From Planctomycetes bacterium MalM25 (GTDB lineage: Bacteria > Planctomycetota > Planctomycetia > Pirellulales > Lacipirellulaceae), in the NCBI GenBank assembly GCA_007745835.1, contig CP036424.1:1883001-1947000 (forward strand): a stretch of DNA of 64,000 nt. Direction: 5' to 3'. Each line of letters starts with the position of its first letter. The stretch's first letter is position 1. The notes beneath the pieces were generated by a model. The model saw nothing but the letters and a program-made list of their open reading frames with translations. It was not told the origin of the DNA and searched no databases. Positions 43,698 through 53,110 of the stretch are shown here, in pieces. The position numbers and the translations under genes were made by a program.

Positions 43698-46619
43698 TCA
43701 GCGTCGCCGCGACAAGAGACTGCAGGCGGTGAGAGTCAGCAGGAGGGCCGTCGGTTCGGGGACGCCTGCCAGGGCGGGAGCGGTCGCCGACACGCCGTAG
43801 TTGGCACGCCAGACAGCGTAGTCAAGATCATCAACAATCGCATCGCCGTTGGCGTCGGCGGCCAGGTCGCTAGTGCTCCCTGCCGCGTCACGCCAAACGG
43901 TGTAGTCCGCGGCATCGACGACGCCGTCCGCGTTGAAGTCGCCTGGAAGGGTGGGAAGGACGACCAAGTCGAGCTGACCGCCGATGCCGTCGCCCGCCCA
44001 TTCCGCGGCGGAGAGGAAGTTGGCGAGCACCGCTTCATCAAGGCCCGCGGGCGCCGTGAGGCCCAGGCCCAAGAGCACGAAGCCATCGACCCCTTGGCCG
44101 GCGGCCGCTTGGGCGCTGACCCAGCCCGCCTGCTGCTCGGTGTCGTCCGCCCACCCGTCGCCGGCGTCGATCGCCGCGTCGAGTTCCGAGAAATCGGCCG
44201 CGCCGCCCAATGCGTCGTCGGTCGAGAGGCTCAGGGCGAGGACTTCCAAGCCGGCGGGGGCTAGATGCAATTCACCGGTCGCGGGGTCGTAGACTAGGTT
44301 CGGGTTGCCGGTTTCGTCGTCGCCCAGGAGGCCGGCCGTTGAACCCCCCTCGACGGCGCCTGTGAAGCCGATGAGCGTGGTCGCGACGTCGACGCCATCC
44401 ACATCGCCATCGGCGTCGAAGTTGCCGCGGGTCCACTCGGGGCGGACGCCCGAGGCGCCCCGGTTGGCGAGCACGGCGACCGCGTCGCGGGTGTCGAGGT
44501 CGCCGTCGACGTCCGCGTCGCCGGCGAGGGTGTTCCGCAGCGCGAGCCACTCGTTGACATCGGCCGCATTGACCTGCCCGTCGCCGGTCAGGTCGTGTCG
44601 GTCGCCCGCGGCGACGGCGCCGAATTGCTGGTAGAGCGCATCGAGGTCACCGCCGTCGAGTTTGCCGCCCCCGTTGTAGTCGCCGATCGAGCGGGTCACC
44701 TCGAGGACGGCCGCGCTGATCGTTCCGCTCGATCCGGAGAAGGGGAAGAAGAAGCTGAGGTCGTTCTGGCCGTCGTTGAGCATGTCGACCGGCACCTCGA
44801 TCTCGCGCATGACGAGGTCGAAGTCGTTGTCGTCGAGCTCCAGTTCGTCGGGCGTGATTGTGAAGGAGTTGCCGTTGACTCGCACGCTGATGGTCGGCAG
44901 CGTTTCCGAAGTCGCACTAAAGCCAAACCGCAGTTTCGCGGCGACGGCGTCCTCGGTGTTGGCGTCGATCGTGGTGGTGAGGAACGACTGCGTGCTGAAC
45001 GCCATCTCGGTGTCGGCGCTGTAGGTCGTGCGGCTGTCGTGGGCGTGGTCGTAGACCTCGGCCCCCGCGAGAGTGAGCACCAGCAAAGCGCCCTCTTCGC
45101 CCTGGAGGGTGAGGTCCTGCCACGAGCCGCTCACGTCGGTGTCGGGCAAGTAGAAATTCTGCCCGCCGAGTCGGAAGGTGCGAGTGAGCTTGGCGTCGGT
45201 CACGCCCAGGGCGCCGAGCGTCTCCAGGTCGATCTCCTGTTCGGCGGATCGCAGGTTGTTGAGCATCACGTAGAGCTGATTTCCGTCACGGTAGGCGACG
45301 CTCTGCAAGTCGGGGTCGCCGGCATCGACCTTCACGTACTCGCCGCGGACCTGGGAGTACATGCGGAACGTATTGCCCACGATGGTCTCAACCCAATCGC
45401 CGCTGGCGTCTTGTTCCCAGAAGACGTTGTCGCCGGCCGGGTTGGTCGGCACGGCGTTCTGCCAGTGGCGCGGCGAGACGAAGGGCGTCGCGTTGATGAT
45501 CCGGTCGGGCCGGTCCATGTAGACGAGCAGCTGCTCGCGGACGTCGCGGACCAGGTCCCACTGCTGCTCGTCGCGAGCGTAGTCGCCGTAGGAGCCGTCG
45601 GCCATGTTCGTCCGGTTCCACGAGCCGTACTCGGTGATCGCGAACTGCTTGGGGTCGCCTAGCGTGTTGTGGCTGTAGGTCTCGAAGAGGTCCATGATCG
45701 CCACGACGTGACCGGGCGAGTGGTGGATGGCCTGCTCGTACGACCCGTCGGCGGCGACGTCGTAACGCTCGTAGTTGTGGATCGTCCAGTAGTCGAACTC
45801 GACGCTCTGACCGCCGGGGGTTTGCCAGGTGGTCATGTCGTCGATCAGCGCCTTCATGTCCGACCAGGTGTTGGAGCCGGTCCCCTCGAACTTATCGCCG
45901 CTGGAAGTCCCCCCGATGCGCAGCTGCGGGTAGGCCTCTTTCACCTGTTCCGTCACCACCCGGTGCAAGTCGATCACGTCGTTCCAGGGGACGCCGGTCC
46001 ACTGCGGCTCGTTCATGATTTCGAAGTAGAAACGGTCCTGCGGGATCGGCAGGAAAGCGTTCGGGCCGTAGACGACTTCCTCGAAGTAGACGTTGAGGAA
46101 GTCGGCGTAGGCCTCGTAGTTGGTGGGCATCTGGGTGCCCGAGTCGAGGTAGTCCGGCCAGAATCCGCCGTTGCGCCCGTTCTGTATGAAGATCGGGTTC
46201 TCGCCTTCACGTAAGGGCTCCCAACGCGAGCTGTTCAATACGTGGTTGCGATAGTCGCCTTGAATCTTGGCGACGGCGGCGGCGGGGTCGATGTAGTCCG
46301 GGCGAGTCGGGTCTTCGGGCAGGTTCTGGGCGATGCCCTGATCGAGGTCGGTCGAGTGGCGCCCGGTGGCGATGTTGAGCCCGTCGGCGGACCAGGTCTC
46401 TTCGACTAGGTTGCCCAGGTTCGTGCTGTTGGGCGCAACGAGGGTGCCGTGGTAATTGAAGAATTGGGCGCGGTCGAGCGAACGGACCCCGCCGGTCATC
46501 GATCGGGCGTCGGTCTCGATCGTGAGGGTGGTCTGCGCCACCGCGCCGGCGCCCGCGCCGCAGGCGATCAGCGCCAGGGCCACGCGCATTCCTTGTCCTA
46601 GTAGACGATTCGCCTGCAT
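43698..46619 (-). CDS. GH86-like beta-agarase/porphyranase with dockerin loops and PEP-CTERM
   Basis: A 973-residue exported glycosidase; signal MQANRLLGQGMRVALALIAC, cleaved near AVAQ. The (beta/alpha)8 catalytic part begins SLDRAQFFNYHGTLVAPNS and LNIATGRHSTDLDQG. Likely acid/base Glu is in FYFEIMNEPQW (about residue 203) and nucleophile in FAITEYGSWNRT (about 330), the clan A arrangement. Beta-sandwich domains follow, then calcium loops (GDYNGGGKLDGGDLD, GDFNADGVVDAADYTVWRD) and the anchor VPEPTALLLTLTACSLL then RRR. GH86 fits best by phrase memory; another clan A family such as GH39 or GH5 is possible. Probable substrates are red-algal galactans. Heads the four-gene minus-strand operon. 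Confidence 0.75.
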   Translation of the reverse strand: MQANRLLGQGMRVALALIACGAGAGAVAQTTLTIETDARSMTGGVRSLDRAQFFNYHGTLVAPNSTNLGNLVEETWSADGLNIATGRHSTDLDQGIAQNLPEDPTRPDYIDPAAAVAKIQGDYRNHVLNSSRWEPLREGENPIFIQNGRNGGFWPDYLDSGTQMPTNYEAYADFLNVYFEEVVYGPNAFLPIPQDRFYFEIMNEPQWTGVPWNDVIDLHRVVTEQVKEAYPQLRIGGTSSGDKFEGTGSNTWSDMKALIDDMTTWQTPGGQSVEFDYWTIHNYERYDVAADGSYEQAIHHSPGHVVAIMDLFETYSHNTLGDPKQFAITEYGSWNRTNMADGSYGDYARDEQQWDLVRDVREQLLVYMDRPDRIINATPFVSPRHWQNAVPTNPAGDNVFWEQDASGDWVETIVGNTFRMYSQVRGEYVKVDAGDPDLQSVAYRDGNQLYVMLNNLRSAEQEIDLETLGALGVTDAKLTRTFRLGGQNFYLPDTDVSGSWQDLTLQGEEGALLVLTLAGAEVYDHAHDSRTTYSADTEMAFSTQSFLTTTIDANTEDAVAAKLRFGFSATSETLPTISVRVNGNSFTITPDELELDDNDFDLVMREIEVPVDMLNDGQNDLSFFFPFSGSSGTISAAVLEVTRSIGDYNGGGKLDGGDLDALYQQFGAVAAGDRHDLTGDGQVNAADVNEWLALRNTLAGDADVDGDLDTRDAVAVLANRGASGVRPEWTRGNFDADGDVDGVDVATTLIGFTGAVEGGSTAGLLGDDETGNPNLVYDPATGELHLAPAGLEVLALSLSTDDALGGAADFSELDAAIDAGDGWADDTEQQAGWVSAQAAAGQGVDGFVLLGLGLTAPAGLDEAVLANFLSAAEWAGDGIGGQLDLVVLPTLPGDFNADGVVDAADYTVWRDAAGSTSDLAADANGDAIVDDLDYAVWRANYGVSATAPALAGVPEPTALLLTLTACSLLSRRR

Positions 46620-47051
46620 CCTGTGCCGTGATTGATTGTGGTGAGGGGGGACCCGGTCGGGAGCGGCGGGAGGCGCCCCCAGAGTTCTCTGCCTGCGGAG
46701 CCCACGGGAAGGCGGGTTCTCGGGATGATGAGCCACACTTGTTCCGGAGCGGGCTCAACCTGGGTCGGTGGTACTTTACTTATGTCCTGAGCCGGGGCGA
46801 GCCGCCACTATTGTAGGCGTGTACGGCGGGTCGATTAGACTGAGCTATGGGCCTCGGCGTTTCGGTAAGTCTTTTTGTGGAAGGGGTTTGCGTTCTGTCT
46901 TGGTGTGGCGGCTCCCTTAATCCTGTTGGTCGGCGTCGGCGGATGCCGGGGACGGCGGACATTACGTTCCCTGCGGGCGGTCCGGCCTCGCTTATTCAGC
47001 AGGTGGGGCCCGACTCAGGTATCTTAGCTGCTCTCTTTCCGCTCCCTCTCG
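46620..47051. other. Divergent spacer between the two glycosidase units
   Basis: No gene is recognised. The spacer separates the minus-strand GH86-like operon from the plus-strand GH2/sulfatase unit and must carry promoters for both. A TACAAT-like box lies on the minus strand near 46811-46816, but without a good -35. No obvious operator palindrome was found. Confidence 0.45.
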
Positions 47052-49550
47052 ATGCGACAAGGCGACGGTCTCATAGTGATTGGCTCCAAGCGATTCGTGC
47101 TCTCGCTCCCCCTGATTTTGGCCGCGGCGGTCTCTGCCCATGGGGAGCGGGCGTCGTTCAACGACGACTGGCGGTTCCACAAGGGCGAAGCCCCCGGGGC
47201 CGAGGCGCCGGCGTTCGACGACGCCGCGTGGCGGTCGCTCCGGTTGCCGCACGACTGGGCCATCGAGGGGCCCTTCGATCCGAAGTACAACGCCCGCTGC
47301 GGCGGCCTGCCGTTTCACGGGACCGGCTGGTACCGCAAGAGCTTCCCGACGCCCGATCTCGCCGGCGGCGAGCGGGTCGCGATCGAGTTCGACGGCGCCA
47401 TGTACGACGCCCACATCTGGGTGAACGGCCACTTCGTGGGCAAACGCCCGTTCGGCTACATCGGCTTCGAGTTCGATGTGACCGACCACCTCACGCGTGA
47501 CGGTTCGCCGAACGTGGTCGCCGTCCGCCTGCAGCCGGAAGACCTCTCGTCCCGCTGGTACCCGGGGGCCGGGCTGTACCGTAACACTTGGCTCAACGTC
47601 CGCCCGGCGGTGCACGTGCCGCAATGGGGCGTCGCGGTCACGACGCCGAGCGTGACCGACGAGATGGCCTCGGTCGCCATCGCCACCGACGTCGTGAACT
47701 CTACCGAGGCCGAGGCGAAGGTCTTTGTCCGGCAGGCGGTTGTTGACGCCGATGGGGAGTCCCTCGCCGAGCACTCGCAGCACCTGACGGTCGCCGCGGG
47801 CGAGAGCGAGTCGGTCCGCCAGCGCCTCGCGCTGATGAGCCCGGAGCGTTGGGACCTCGATAACCCGCACCTCTACCGGTTGGTCACCGAGGTGAAGGAC
47901 GCCGAGGGAGCCGTGGTCGACGCGGTCGAGACCGATTTCGGCGTGCGGACGGTCGAGTTCGGTCCCGAGTTCGGCTTCAAGCTCAACGGCCGCCGCGTCC
48001 CGATGAACGGCGTCTGCATGCACCACGACCTCGGCCCGCTCGGTGCGGCGGTCAATCGGCGGGCGACCGAGCGGCAGCTCGAGATCATGCAGGCGATGGG
48101 CGTCAACGCGATCCGCACATCACACAACCCGCCCTCTCCCGAGCTGCTGGAGCTGTGCGACCGGATGGGGCTGCTCGTCCTCGACGAGGCGTTTGATTGC
48201 TGGCGTAAACCGAAGGTCGAGAACGGCTACAACAAGTTCTTCGACGAGTGGCACGAGCGCGACCTCCGCGACATGATCCGCCGCGACCGCAACCACCCGT
48301 CGGTGGTTCTGTGGAGTATTGGCAACGAGATCATGGAGCAGTGGACGAAGGACGGCTACAAGCTGGCGCGAGAGTTGACCGACATCTGCCACGACGAGGA
48401 CCCCAGCCGCCTGGTCACCGCGGGCTTCAACGGCTATCCCGCGTCGTACAACAACAAGATGGCTCACGAGGTCGACGTGGTCGGCCTCAACTACAAGCCG
48501 ATGTTCTACCCCGAGGCGATCGAGCGTGAGCCCGGCTTTGTGCTGTACGGCTCGGAGACCTCCAGCTGCACCAGCAGCCGCGGCGTCTACCACCTGCCGA
48601 TCGAGGCCTACGTGAAGCACCCCTCGCTGCAGGTGACCAGCTACGACCTGATCGGCCCCAAATGGGCCTACCCGCCCGACATCGAGTTCCAGCAGCTCGA
48701 CCGCAACCCTCGCCTCTTTGGCGAGTTCGTCTGGACCGGCTTCGACTACCTGGGCGAGCCGACTCCCTTCGGCGGCAAGGACAACTCAACGAACGGCTAC
48801 TGGAACGGCGACTGGCCTTCGCGTAGCTCGTACTTCGGTTGCGTCGATCTGTGCGGGCTGCCGAAGGACCGCTTCTACTTGTATCAGAGCCAGTGGACCG
48901 ATGAGCCGATGGTCCACCTGCTGCCGCACTGGAACTGGGCCGACGCCGAGGCCGAAGCGATCCCCGTGTACTGCTACACCAACGGCGACGAGGCGGAGCT
49001 CTTCCTTAACGGCGAGTCGCTCGGCCGGCGGAAGAAGGGCGTCGATACGACGCCCGTAAAGGTCGATTGCTACAACTGGCCGGGCGGCGACCTCGATTCG
49101 CCGTACCGCCTGCGTTGGGACGTGCCATTCCAGCCGGGCGAGCTGCGCGTCGTCGCTTACCGCGACGGCAAGCCGGTCGCCGAGAAGACGATCCACACCG
49201 CCAGTGAGCCGGCGGCGGTCGAGCTCTCGGTCGATCGCGATGCCCTGCAGGGAACCGAGGACCTGGCGTTCGTCACCGCCACGGTCGTCGACGCCGACGG
49301 GAACCCCTGCCCGCGGGCGGACAACCGGATCGAGTTCACGATCGAGGGCCCGGGCCGCGTCGTCGCGGTCGGCAACGGCGACGCCTCGTCGACAGACCCA
49401 TTCCAAGCTGACTGGCGGAAGGCGTTCTCGGGCAAGTGTGTGGCCTACGTCGGCCCGCAGGACGCGGACGCCAGCGGCGAGTTCACGCTCACCGCGCGGG
49501 GCGATGGGCTCCGTCCGCAGTCGGTCCGTGTTGCGATCGCCAAGGATTGA
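47052..49550 (+). CDS. Beta-galactosidase, GH2 (canonical active site)
   Basis: An 832-residue exported GH2 enzyme that would release terminal beta-galactose from oligosaccharides. N-terminus RFVLSLPLILAAAVSAHGE is signal-like. Sugar-binding domain: FNDDWRFHKGEAPG, LPHDWAIEGPF, WYRKSFPTPDLAGG, AHIWVNGHFVGKRPFGYIGF. TIM barrel: GVCMHHDLGPLGAAVN, RTSHNPPSPELLELCDRMG. Acid/base Glu is in SVVLWSIGNEIMEQW (about residue 424) and the nucleophile in LYGSETSS (about 501). C-terminal DUF4982 and Big-like domains follow. Length and order match beta-galactosidases from marine polysaccharide loci. The sulfatase gene follows in the same direction after a palindromic repeat. GTG 47076 is an alternative start. 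Confidence 0.92.
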   Translation: MRQGDGLIVIGSKRFVLSLPLILAAAVSAHGERASFNDDWRFHKGEAPGAEAPAFDDAAWRSLRLPHDWAIEGPFDPKYNARCGGLPFHGTGWYRKSFPTPDLAGGERVAIEFDGAMYDAHIWVNGHFVGKRPFGYIGFEFDVTDHLTRDGSPNVVAVRLQPEDLSSRWYPGAGLYRNTWLNVRPAVHVPQWGVAVTTPSVTDEMASVAIATDVVNSTEAEAKVFVRQAVVDADGESLAEHSQHLTVAAGESESVRQRLALMSPERWDLDNPHLYRLVTEVKDAEGAVVDAVETDFGVRTVEFGPEFGFKLNGRRVPMNGVCMHHDLGPLGAAVNRRATERQLEIMQAMGVNAIRTSHNPPSPELLELCDRMGLLVLDEAFDCWRKPKVENGYNKFFDEWHERDLRDMIRRDRNHPSVVLWSIGNEIMEQWTKDGYKLARELTDICHDEDPSRLVTAGFNGYPASYNNKMAHEVDVVGLNYKPMFYPEAIEREPGFVLYGSETSSCTSSRGVYHLPIEAYVKHPSLQVTSYDLIGPKWAYPPDIEFQQLDRNPRLFGEFVWTGFDYLGEPTPFGGKDNSTNGYWNGDWPSRSSYFGCVDLCGLPKDRFYLYQSQWTDEPMVHLLPHWNWADAEAEAIPVYCYTNGDEAELFLNGESLGRRKKGVDTTPVKVDCYNWPGGDLDSPYRLRWDVPFQPGELRVVAYRDGKPVAEKTIHTASEPAAVELSVDRDALQGTEDLAFVTATVVDADGNPCPRADNRIEFTIEGPGRVVAVGNGDASSTDPFQADWRKAFSGKCVAYVGPQDADASGEFTLTARGDGLRPQSVRVAIAKD

Positions 49551-49589
49551 CCCCGCGTCGAATGACGTCAGCGCTTTAATTTCCCTCGT

Positions 49590-49672
49590 GTAGGAGGCGT
49601 CTCCGACGCCGACAGCGCGCCGCCAGCAAACGCGGCTAGGTGAATCGAATCGGCGTCGGAGACGCCTCCTAC
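49590..49672. repeat. 23-base perfect inverted repeat (possible dispersed element)
   Basis: Positions 49590-49612 (GTAGGAGGCGTCTCCGACGC then CGA) are exactly complementary to 49650-49672, with a 37-base loop containing GCCAGCAAACGCGG. No T-run follows. The arms read GTCTCCGACGCCGAC-like text that looks like a mobile intergenic palindrome rather than a terminator. A partial relative of its loop, TGCCAGCAAACGCGGTGCG, occurs at 27667-27685 within another remnant-bearing spacer. Confidence 0.75.
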
Positions 49673-49709
49673 AGCTCGTCCGATACCGACCTCAATCTTG
49701 TTAGACACG

Positions 49710-51227
49710 ATGAAGAATCCGACTCTGATTGCCCTCGCCGGACTGCTGCTGGCTTCCTTGGCCCACGCCGAGAAGCCGAACGTCGTGTTCATCATGGCGG
49801 ACGACGTCGGCCTCGGCGACATCGGCCACTATCACCGCCAGCGCACGGGCAAAGAGCCCCTGGCGCCGACGCCGAACCTCGACGCCCTGGCGATGTCGGG
49901 CATGCGCTTCTCTGACGCGCACTCATCGACCGCCCTCTGCTCGCCGACGCGTTACTGCGCGATGACCGGCAACCTGTGCCACCGCAGCTACACCCCGTGG
50001 GGCGTGTGGAGCTCGTTCCGCAAGACGCCCATCACCGACCGCGACGCGACCCTCGCCCGGGTCGCCGACCGCGCCGGACTGACCACCGCGTTCCTCGGCA
50101 AGTGGCACCTGGGCGGCGACTTCCGCAAGCAGGGGAGCGACGAGATCTACCGGATCCCCGATAAGAACGTCGATCCTGAGGCCGTCGACATGACGCGGCT
50201 GGTGGGCAGCGGCCCGCAGTCGGCCGGGTTCGACTACACGTACACGCTGCTCTCGGGCATCCAGGGTCCGATCTACCTCGCCTACGAGAACGGCGAGTGG
50301 GCTCCCTACGCCGAGGATTCGCAGTTGGTCTTCCTCAGTAAAGAGAACGCCGGCCACCCCTCCTATGTCTCTGACAAGGGCCCCGGCACGGGGGACACGA
50401 ATTGGAACCCCGCTGAGGTCGGGCCACGGCTCTCGGCGAAGGCGGTCGACTTCATTGAGCGGACCGCGGCCGAGGACAAGCCGTTCCTGCTCTGCTACTG
50501 GACCCCGATGGTCCACGTGCCGCACGTCCCGCCGGAGGAGTTCGACGGCCTGAAGATCCGCGGCGCCACGCCGACCCACCACCTCGATATGGTGCTCGAC
50601 CTCGATCAGCAGGTCGGCCGGATCGTCGCCGCGCTGAAGGAGGCGGGCGAGTACGAGAACACGTTGTTCGTCTTCTCTTCGGACAACGGTGGCTTATTGG
50701 ATAAGCGGGGTCAGAAGGCGGGGCACGATTCGAGCGGCGGTTACCGCGGCTCGAAGAACAAGCCGCACGAGGGAGGCCACCGCGTTCCGTTCTTCGCCTC
50801 GTGGCCGGGCCGCATCGCGGCGGGCGCGGAGTCGGACGAGCCGATCGCTGTCCATGACTTGGTGGCGACCCTCGCCGGCCTGTTCGACCTCACGCTGGGC
50901 GAAGAGCAGGCGAAGGACTCGCTTGACCTCACGAAGCTGCTGCTCGGCCAAGAGGGGTTCGTCGGCCGCGACGAGTTCCTCCTGCAGGGGGGGAGCGGCA
51001 AGGAGGTGATCTACCGCAAGGGGGACTGGAAGCTCATCATCCAGGGCAACCACCGGGTGACCAAGTGGGAGCCGAGGGAGCTGTACAACCTGGCCGAGTC
51101 GCCCCTCGAGGAAGCGACCGCCAACAAGATCGACGATCCCGAGCACGCCGATCGCGTCCAAGAGATGTTCGAGCGTTACCTCGAGATCCGCGAGAGCGGC
51201 GCGCGGACGACCCCGCTGCGGGGTTAG
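49710..51227 (+). CDS. Sulfatase (type I, formylglycine)
   Basis: A 505-residue exported sulfatase; signal MKNPTLIALAGLLLASLAHA. The metal site is FIMADDVGLGDIG, the maturation motif CSPTR has Cys77, and FLGKWHLGG, HVPHVPPEEF and FSSDNGGLLDKRG complete the active site. PHEGGHRVPF and KLIIQGNHR are typical of the S1_A-like planctomycete sulfatases in polysaccharide loci. It follows the canonical GH2 gene and so probably desulfates galactan oligosaccharides for it. The TTG at 49698 could extend the protein by four residues, but the signal peptide fits ATG 49710. Confidence 0.92.
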   Translation: MKNPTLIALAGLLLASLAHAEKPNVVFIMADDVGLGDIGHYHRQRTGKEPLAPTPNLDALAMSGMRFSDAHSSTALCSPTRYCAMTGNLCHRSYTPWGVWSSFRKTPITDRDATLARVADRAGLTTAFLGKWHLGGDFRKQGSDEIYRIPDKNVDPEAVDMTRLVGSGPQSAGFDYTYTLLSGIQGPIYLAYENGEWAPYAEDSQLVFLSKENAGHPSYVSDKGPGTGDTNWNPAEVGPRLSAKAVDFIERTAAEDKPFLLCYWTPMVHVPHVPPEEFDGLKIRGATPTHHLDMVLDLDQQVGRIVAALKEAGEYENTLFVFSSDNGGLLDKRGQKAGHDSSGGYRGSKNKPHEGGHRVPFFASWPGRIAAGAESDEPIAVHDLVATLAGLFDLTLGEEQAKDSLDLTKLLLGQEGFVGRDEFLLQGGSGKEVIYRKGDWKLIIQGNHRVTKWEPRELYNLAESPLEEATANKIDDPEHADRVQEMFERYLEIRESGARTTPLRG

Positions 51228-51252
51228 CAACCAGAGGCCGGCCAAGCGGGGC

Positions 51253-51474
51253 TCAGGCGCCGCCACCGCCAGCGAAGAACTTCTTGGTCAGTTCGACGAG
51301 TCCCCAGCCGGAGATCATGCCGAACAGGTACGCGCCGATCACCACCAGGCACTTCGAGACGGTCATCGACCAGAACAGGAACGAGATCTCGACCGCTCCC
51401 AGGTTCTGCACCGAGAAGACCGCGATCGCCAGCAGCGCGAGGCCCGCGGCGATGGTGGAGATGTAGCTGCCCAT
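51253..51474 (-). CDS. Small LapA-like (DUF1049) membrane protein
   Basis: 73 residues with two hydrophobic helices (about 5-24 and 38-58) separated by SVQNLGAVEISFLFWSM, the N-beta-strand phrase of the lipopolysaccharide assembly LapA/DUF1049 family. LapA proteins sit in the inner membrane; in Proteobacteria they help tune LPS synthesis, but the planctomycete role is unproven. It follows, on the same strand, the AIM24 and DUF4239 genes. The Gly-rich end (FFAGGGGA) is unusual. Confidence 0.7.
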   Translation of the reverse strand: MGSYISTIAAGLALLAIAVFSVQNLGAVEISFLFWSMTVSKCLVVIGAYLFGMISGWGLVELTKKFFAGGGGA

Positions 51475-51543
51475 GTCGCTTCGTGCTCCGGTTCAGGGGG
51501 AGGCTCGGACGTTCAAGCCGTGCGTTGGCGCTAAGGTAGCAGG

Positions 51544-52233
51544 TCAGGTCGTCGTCGTAGAAGGCAGATCGGGCTTGTCGCCGCGTTCGGTGAAGACGCG
51601 GTACCGCCAGTAGGGCGCCGGGTTGATGAGCACGCGGCCCGGGCCGGTGTAGGTGCGGACGAGCCCCTCGCCGGACGTGAACCGGCCCAGGAAGTTCTTG
51701 GTAGTCCTTTTAACCGAGAAGCGGACGTCCGCCGTGCGGGCGACGACGTACTTGCCCTCGGCGGCGATCTTCTCGCCCTCGGCCAGCTGGACCTCATCGA
51801 TCGGTCCGCGCGTGGTGAGCACGACTTTGCCGTAACCGCGGACGCGCGTCTGCAGGTAGACCGGGCCCTCGCCCGCCCACAGCGAGGTCTGGACCGGCTC
51901 ACGGCGGAAGCCGACGTCGATGTCCCCCTCGGACGCCCAGTAAGAGCCTCGTTCGAGGATCCACGACTCGCCCCGCAGCTCGACGACGTGGAACCCGCCG
52001 AGCGACGATTCGAGGGTCAGCACACCGGTGCCGAAGTAGGTGGGGCGGTAGATCGATTCGTCGGCGAGCATCGACTTGATGGCGCCGCCGATCGAGGGGG
52101 CGAACCGCGAGTGCGCGGTGATGTCGCCCCGCCAGTAGCTAAGCGCGCCCGACTCGACGCGGACCAACTCGTGGTCGAGGTGCACGTCGACGTACCGCGT
52201 GCCTTCGAGTTCGACGATGCGGAAATCAGCCAT
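51544..52233 (-). CDS. AIM24-family protein
   Basis: A 229-residue single-domain AIM24 (TIGR00266-like) protein without signal or membrane segment. Typical elements are VRVESGALSYWRGDI, GGFHVVELRGESWILERG, VDVGF-like turns with PVYLQTRVRGYGKVVL, LAEGEKIAAEGKYVVA and EGLVRTYTGPGRVLI. The beta-helix-like fold is known from mitochondrial AIM24 and its bacterial relatives; bacterial function is not defined. It overlaps the upstream DUF4239 gene by eight bases, so the two are probably translated together, which hints at a membrane-associated role. Confidence 0.85.
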   Translation of the reverse strand: MADFRIVELEGTRYVDVHLDHELVRVESGALSYWRGDITAHSRFAPSIGGAIKSMLADESIYRPTYFGTGVLTLESSLGGFHVVELRGESWILERGSYWASEGDIDVGFRREPVQTSLWAGEGPVYLQTRVRGYGKVVLTTRGPIDEVQLAEGEKIAAEGKYVVARTADVRFSVKRTTKNFLGRFTSGEGLVRTYTGPGRVLINPAPYWRYRVFTERGDKPDLPSTTTT

Positions 52234-53083
52234 CGGGGCTTCCTCCCGCGGCTTGTGCTCCCGTGGCTTGCGGCGCGGGGGGCGCCATCGTCTGAGGGGC
52301 CTCCATCACTTGCTGCACGAGGATGAACGCGTCGGGCGACACGCCGAACTCGACGCTGCGGTACGGCCGGTCGAGCACGGCGATCAGCAGGATCAACGCC
52401 CCGAGGAAGAACGCCAGCAGGCCTCCCAAGAAGAGCTGTGTGACCAGCCGCATGTCGAACAGCCAGAGCAGGATGAAGTTGATCAGCGTGCCGATCACGA
52501 CCACGTACCACATGACTGAAGGCAGGTGCTGCTTGGTCGCGTAGACGCGGTGCCGAGAGCGTTCGGTCATCAGCTCGAAGTGCTCAATCGCCAGATTCAC
52601 GAGCCGCTCCTCGCGCCCGTCGCTCGGCTCGAACCGCATCAGCGTGGTGCGGATCGGACCGAGGATCTTGTGGGCGCCCCTGGGGATTTCGCCCCGGCGT
52701 TGGACGGGCCACTGCTCATCGATCACGAGGCTGCAGTAATCCTTCAGCAGACCCTGGAGCTTGTCACGCTGGGGCTGTGGGAAGTTTCCGGCGTCGCGAT
52801 ACAGGGCCAGCAGGCTGGCGGCTTCGTTCTCGACCTGGGTCTCAACCTCGTTAAGGTTTTGGTAGGCCGCGACGGCAATCAGGCTCAGCAGCAGGCCGTA
52901 CAACACGCCAAAGGACGAGAGCACCGTGCCGATGATGTCGTTTTGCACGGCCCCGCCCGAGCGGACGAAGACCCGCAGCACGGGGCGCAGCAGAAAACAG
53001 CCGACCCAGTACGAACCGACGAACAGCACCGCGGCGAGGATCGCCAGCGCGGAGATCGGCAACGAGTAGAGGCTGTCGGTCAT
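52226..53083 (-). CDS. DUF4239 (bestrophin-like) membrane protein
   Basis: A 285-residue inner-membrane protein with helices at about residues 7-32, 50-75, 183-203 and 210-235. The loop GTVLSSFGVLYGLLLSLIAV then AYQNLNEVETQVENEAASLL is characteristic of DUF4239. The soluble middle part (about 80-180) is helical. The C-terminus is Pro/Ala rich (QTMAPPAPQATGAQAAG). It overlaps the AIM24 gene and is 27 bases after the zinc-ribbon gene. DUF4239 resembles bestrophin channels in outline, but ion transport here is not demonstrated. Confidence 0.82.
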   Translation of the reverse strand: MTDSLYSLPISALAILAAVLFVGSYWVGCFLLRPVLRVFVRSGGAVQNDIIGTVLSSFGVLYGLLLSLIAVAAYQNLNEVETQVENEAASLLALYRDAGNFPQPQRDKLQGLLKDYCSLVIDEQWPVQRRGEIPRGAHKILGPIRTTLMRFEPSDGREERLVNLAIEHFELMTERSRHRVYATKQHLPSVMWYVVVIGTLINFILLWLFDMRLVTQLFLGGLLAFFLGALILLIAVLDRPYRSVEFGVSPDAFILVQQVMEAPQTMAPPAPQATGAQAAGGSPDG

Positions 53084-53110
53084 CGGCGGCCTCCGCCGTG
53101 GAAAGGTCGA

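Noticed and set aside
49590-49672. Rho-independent terminator for the GH2 gene
   Set aside because: The stem is long and strong, but the loop is 37 bases and no T-run follows on either strand, so a repeat element fits better.
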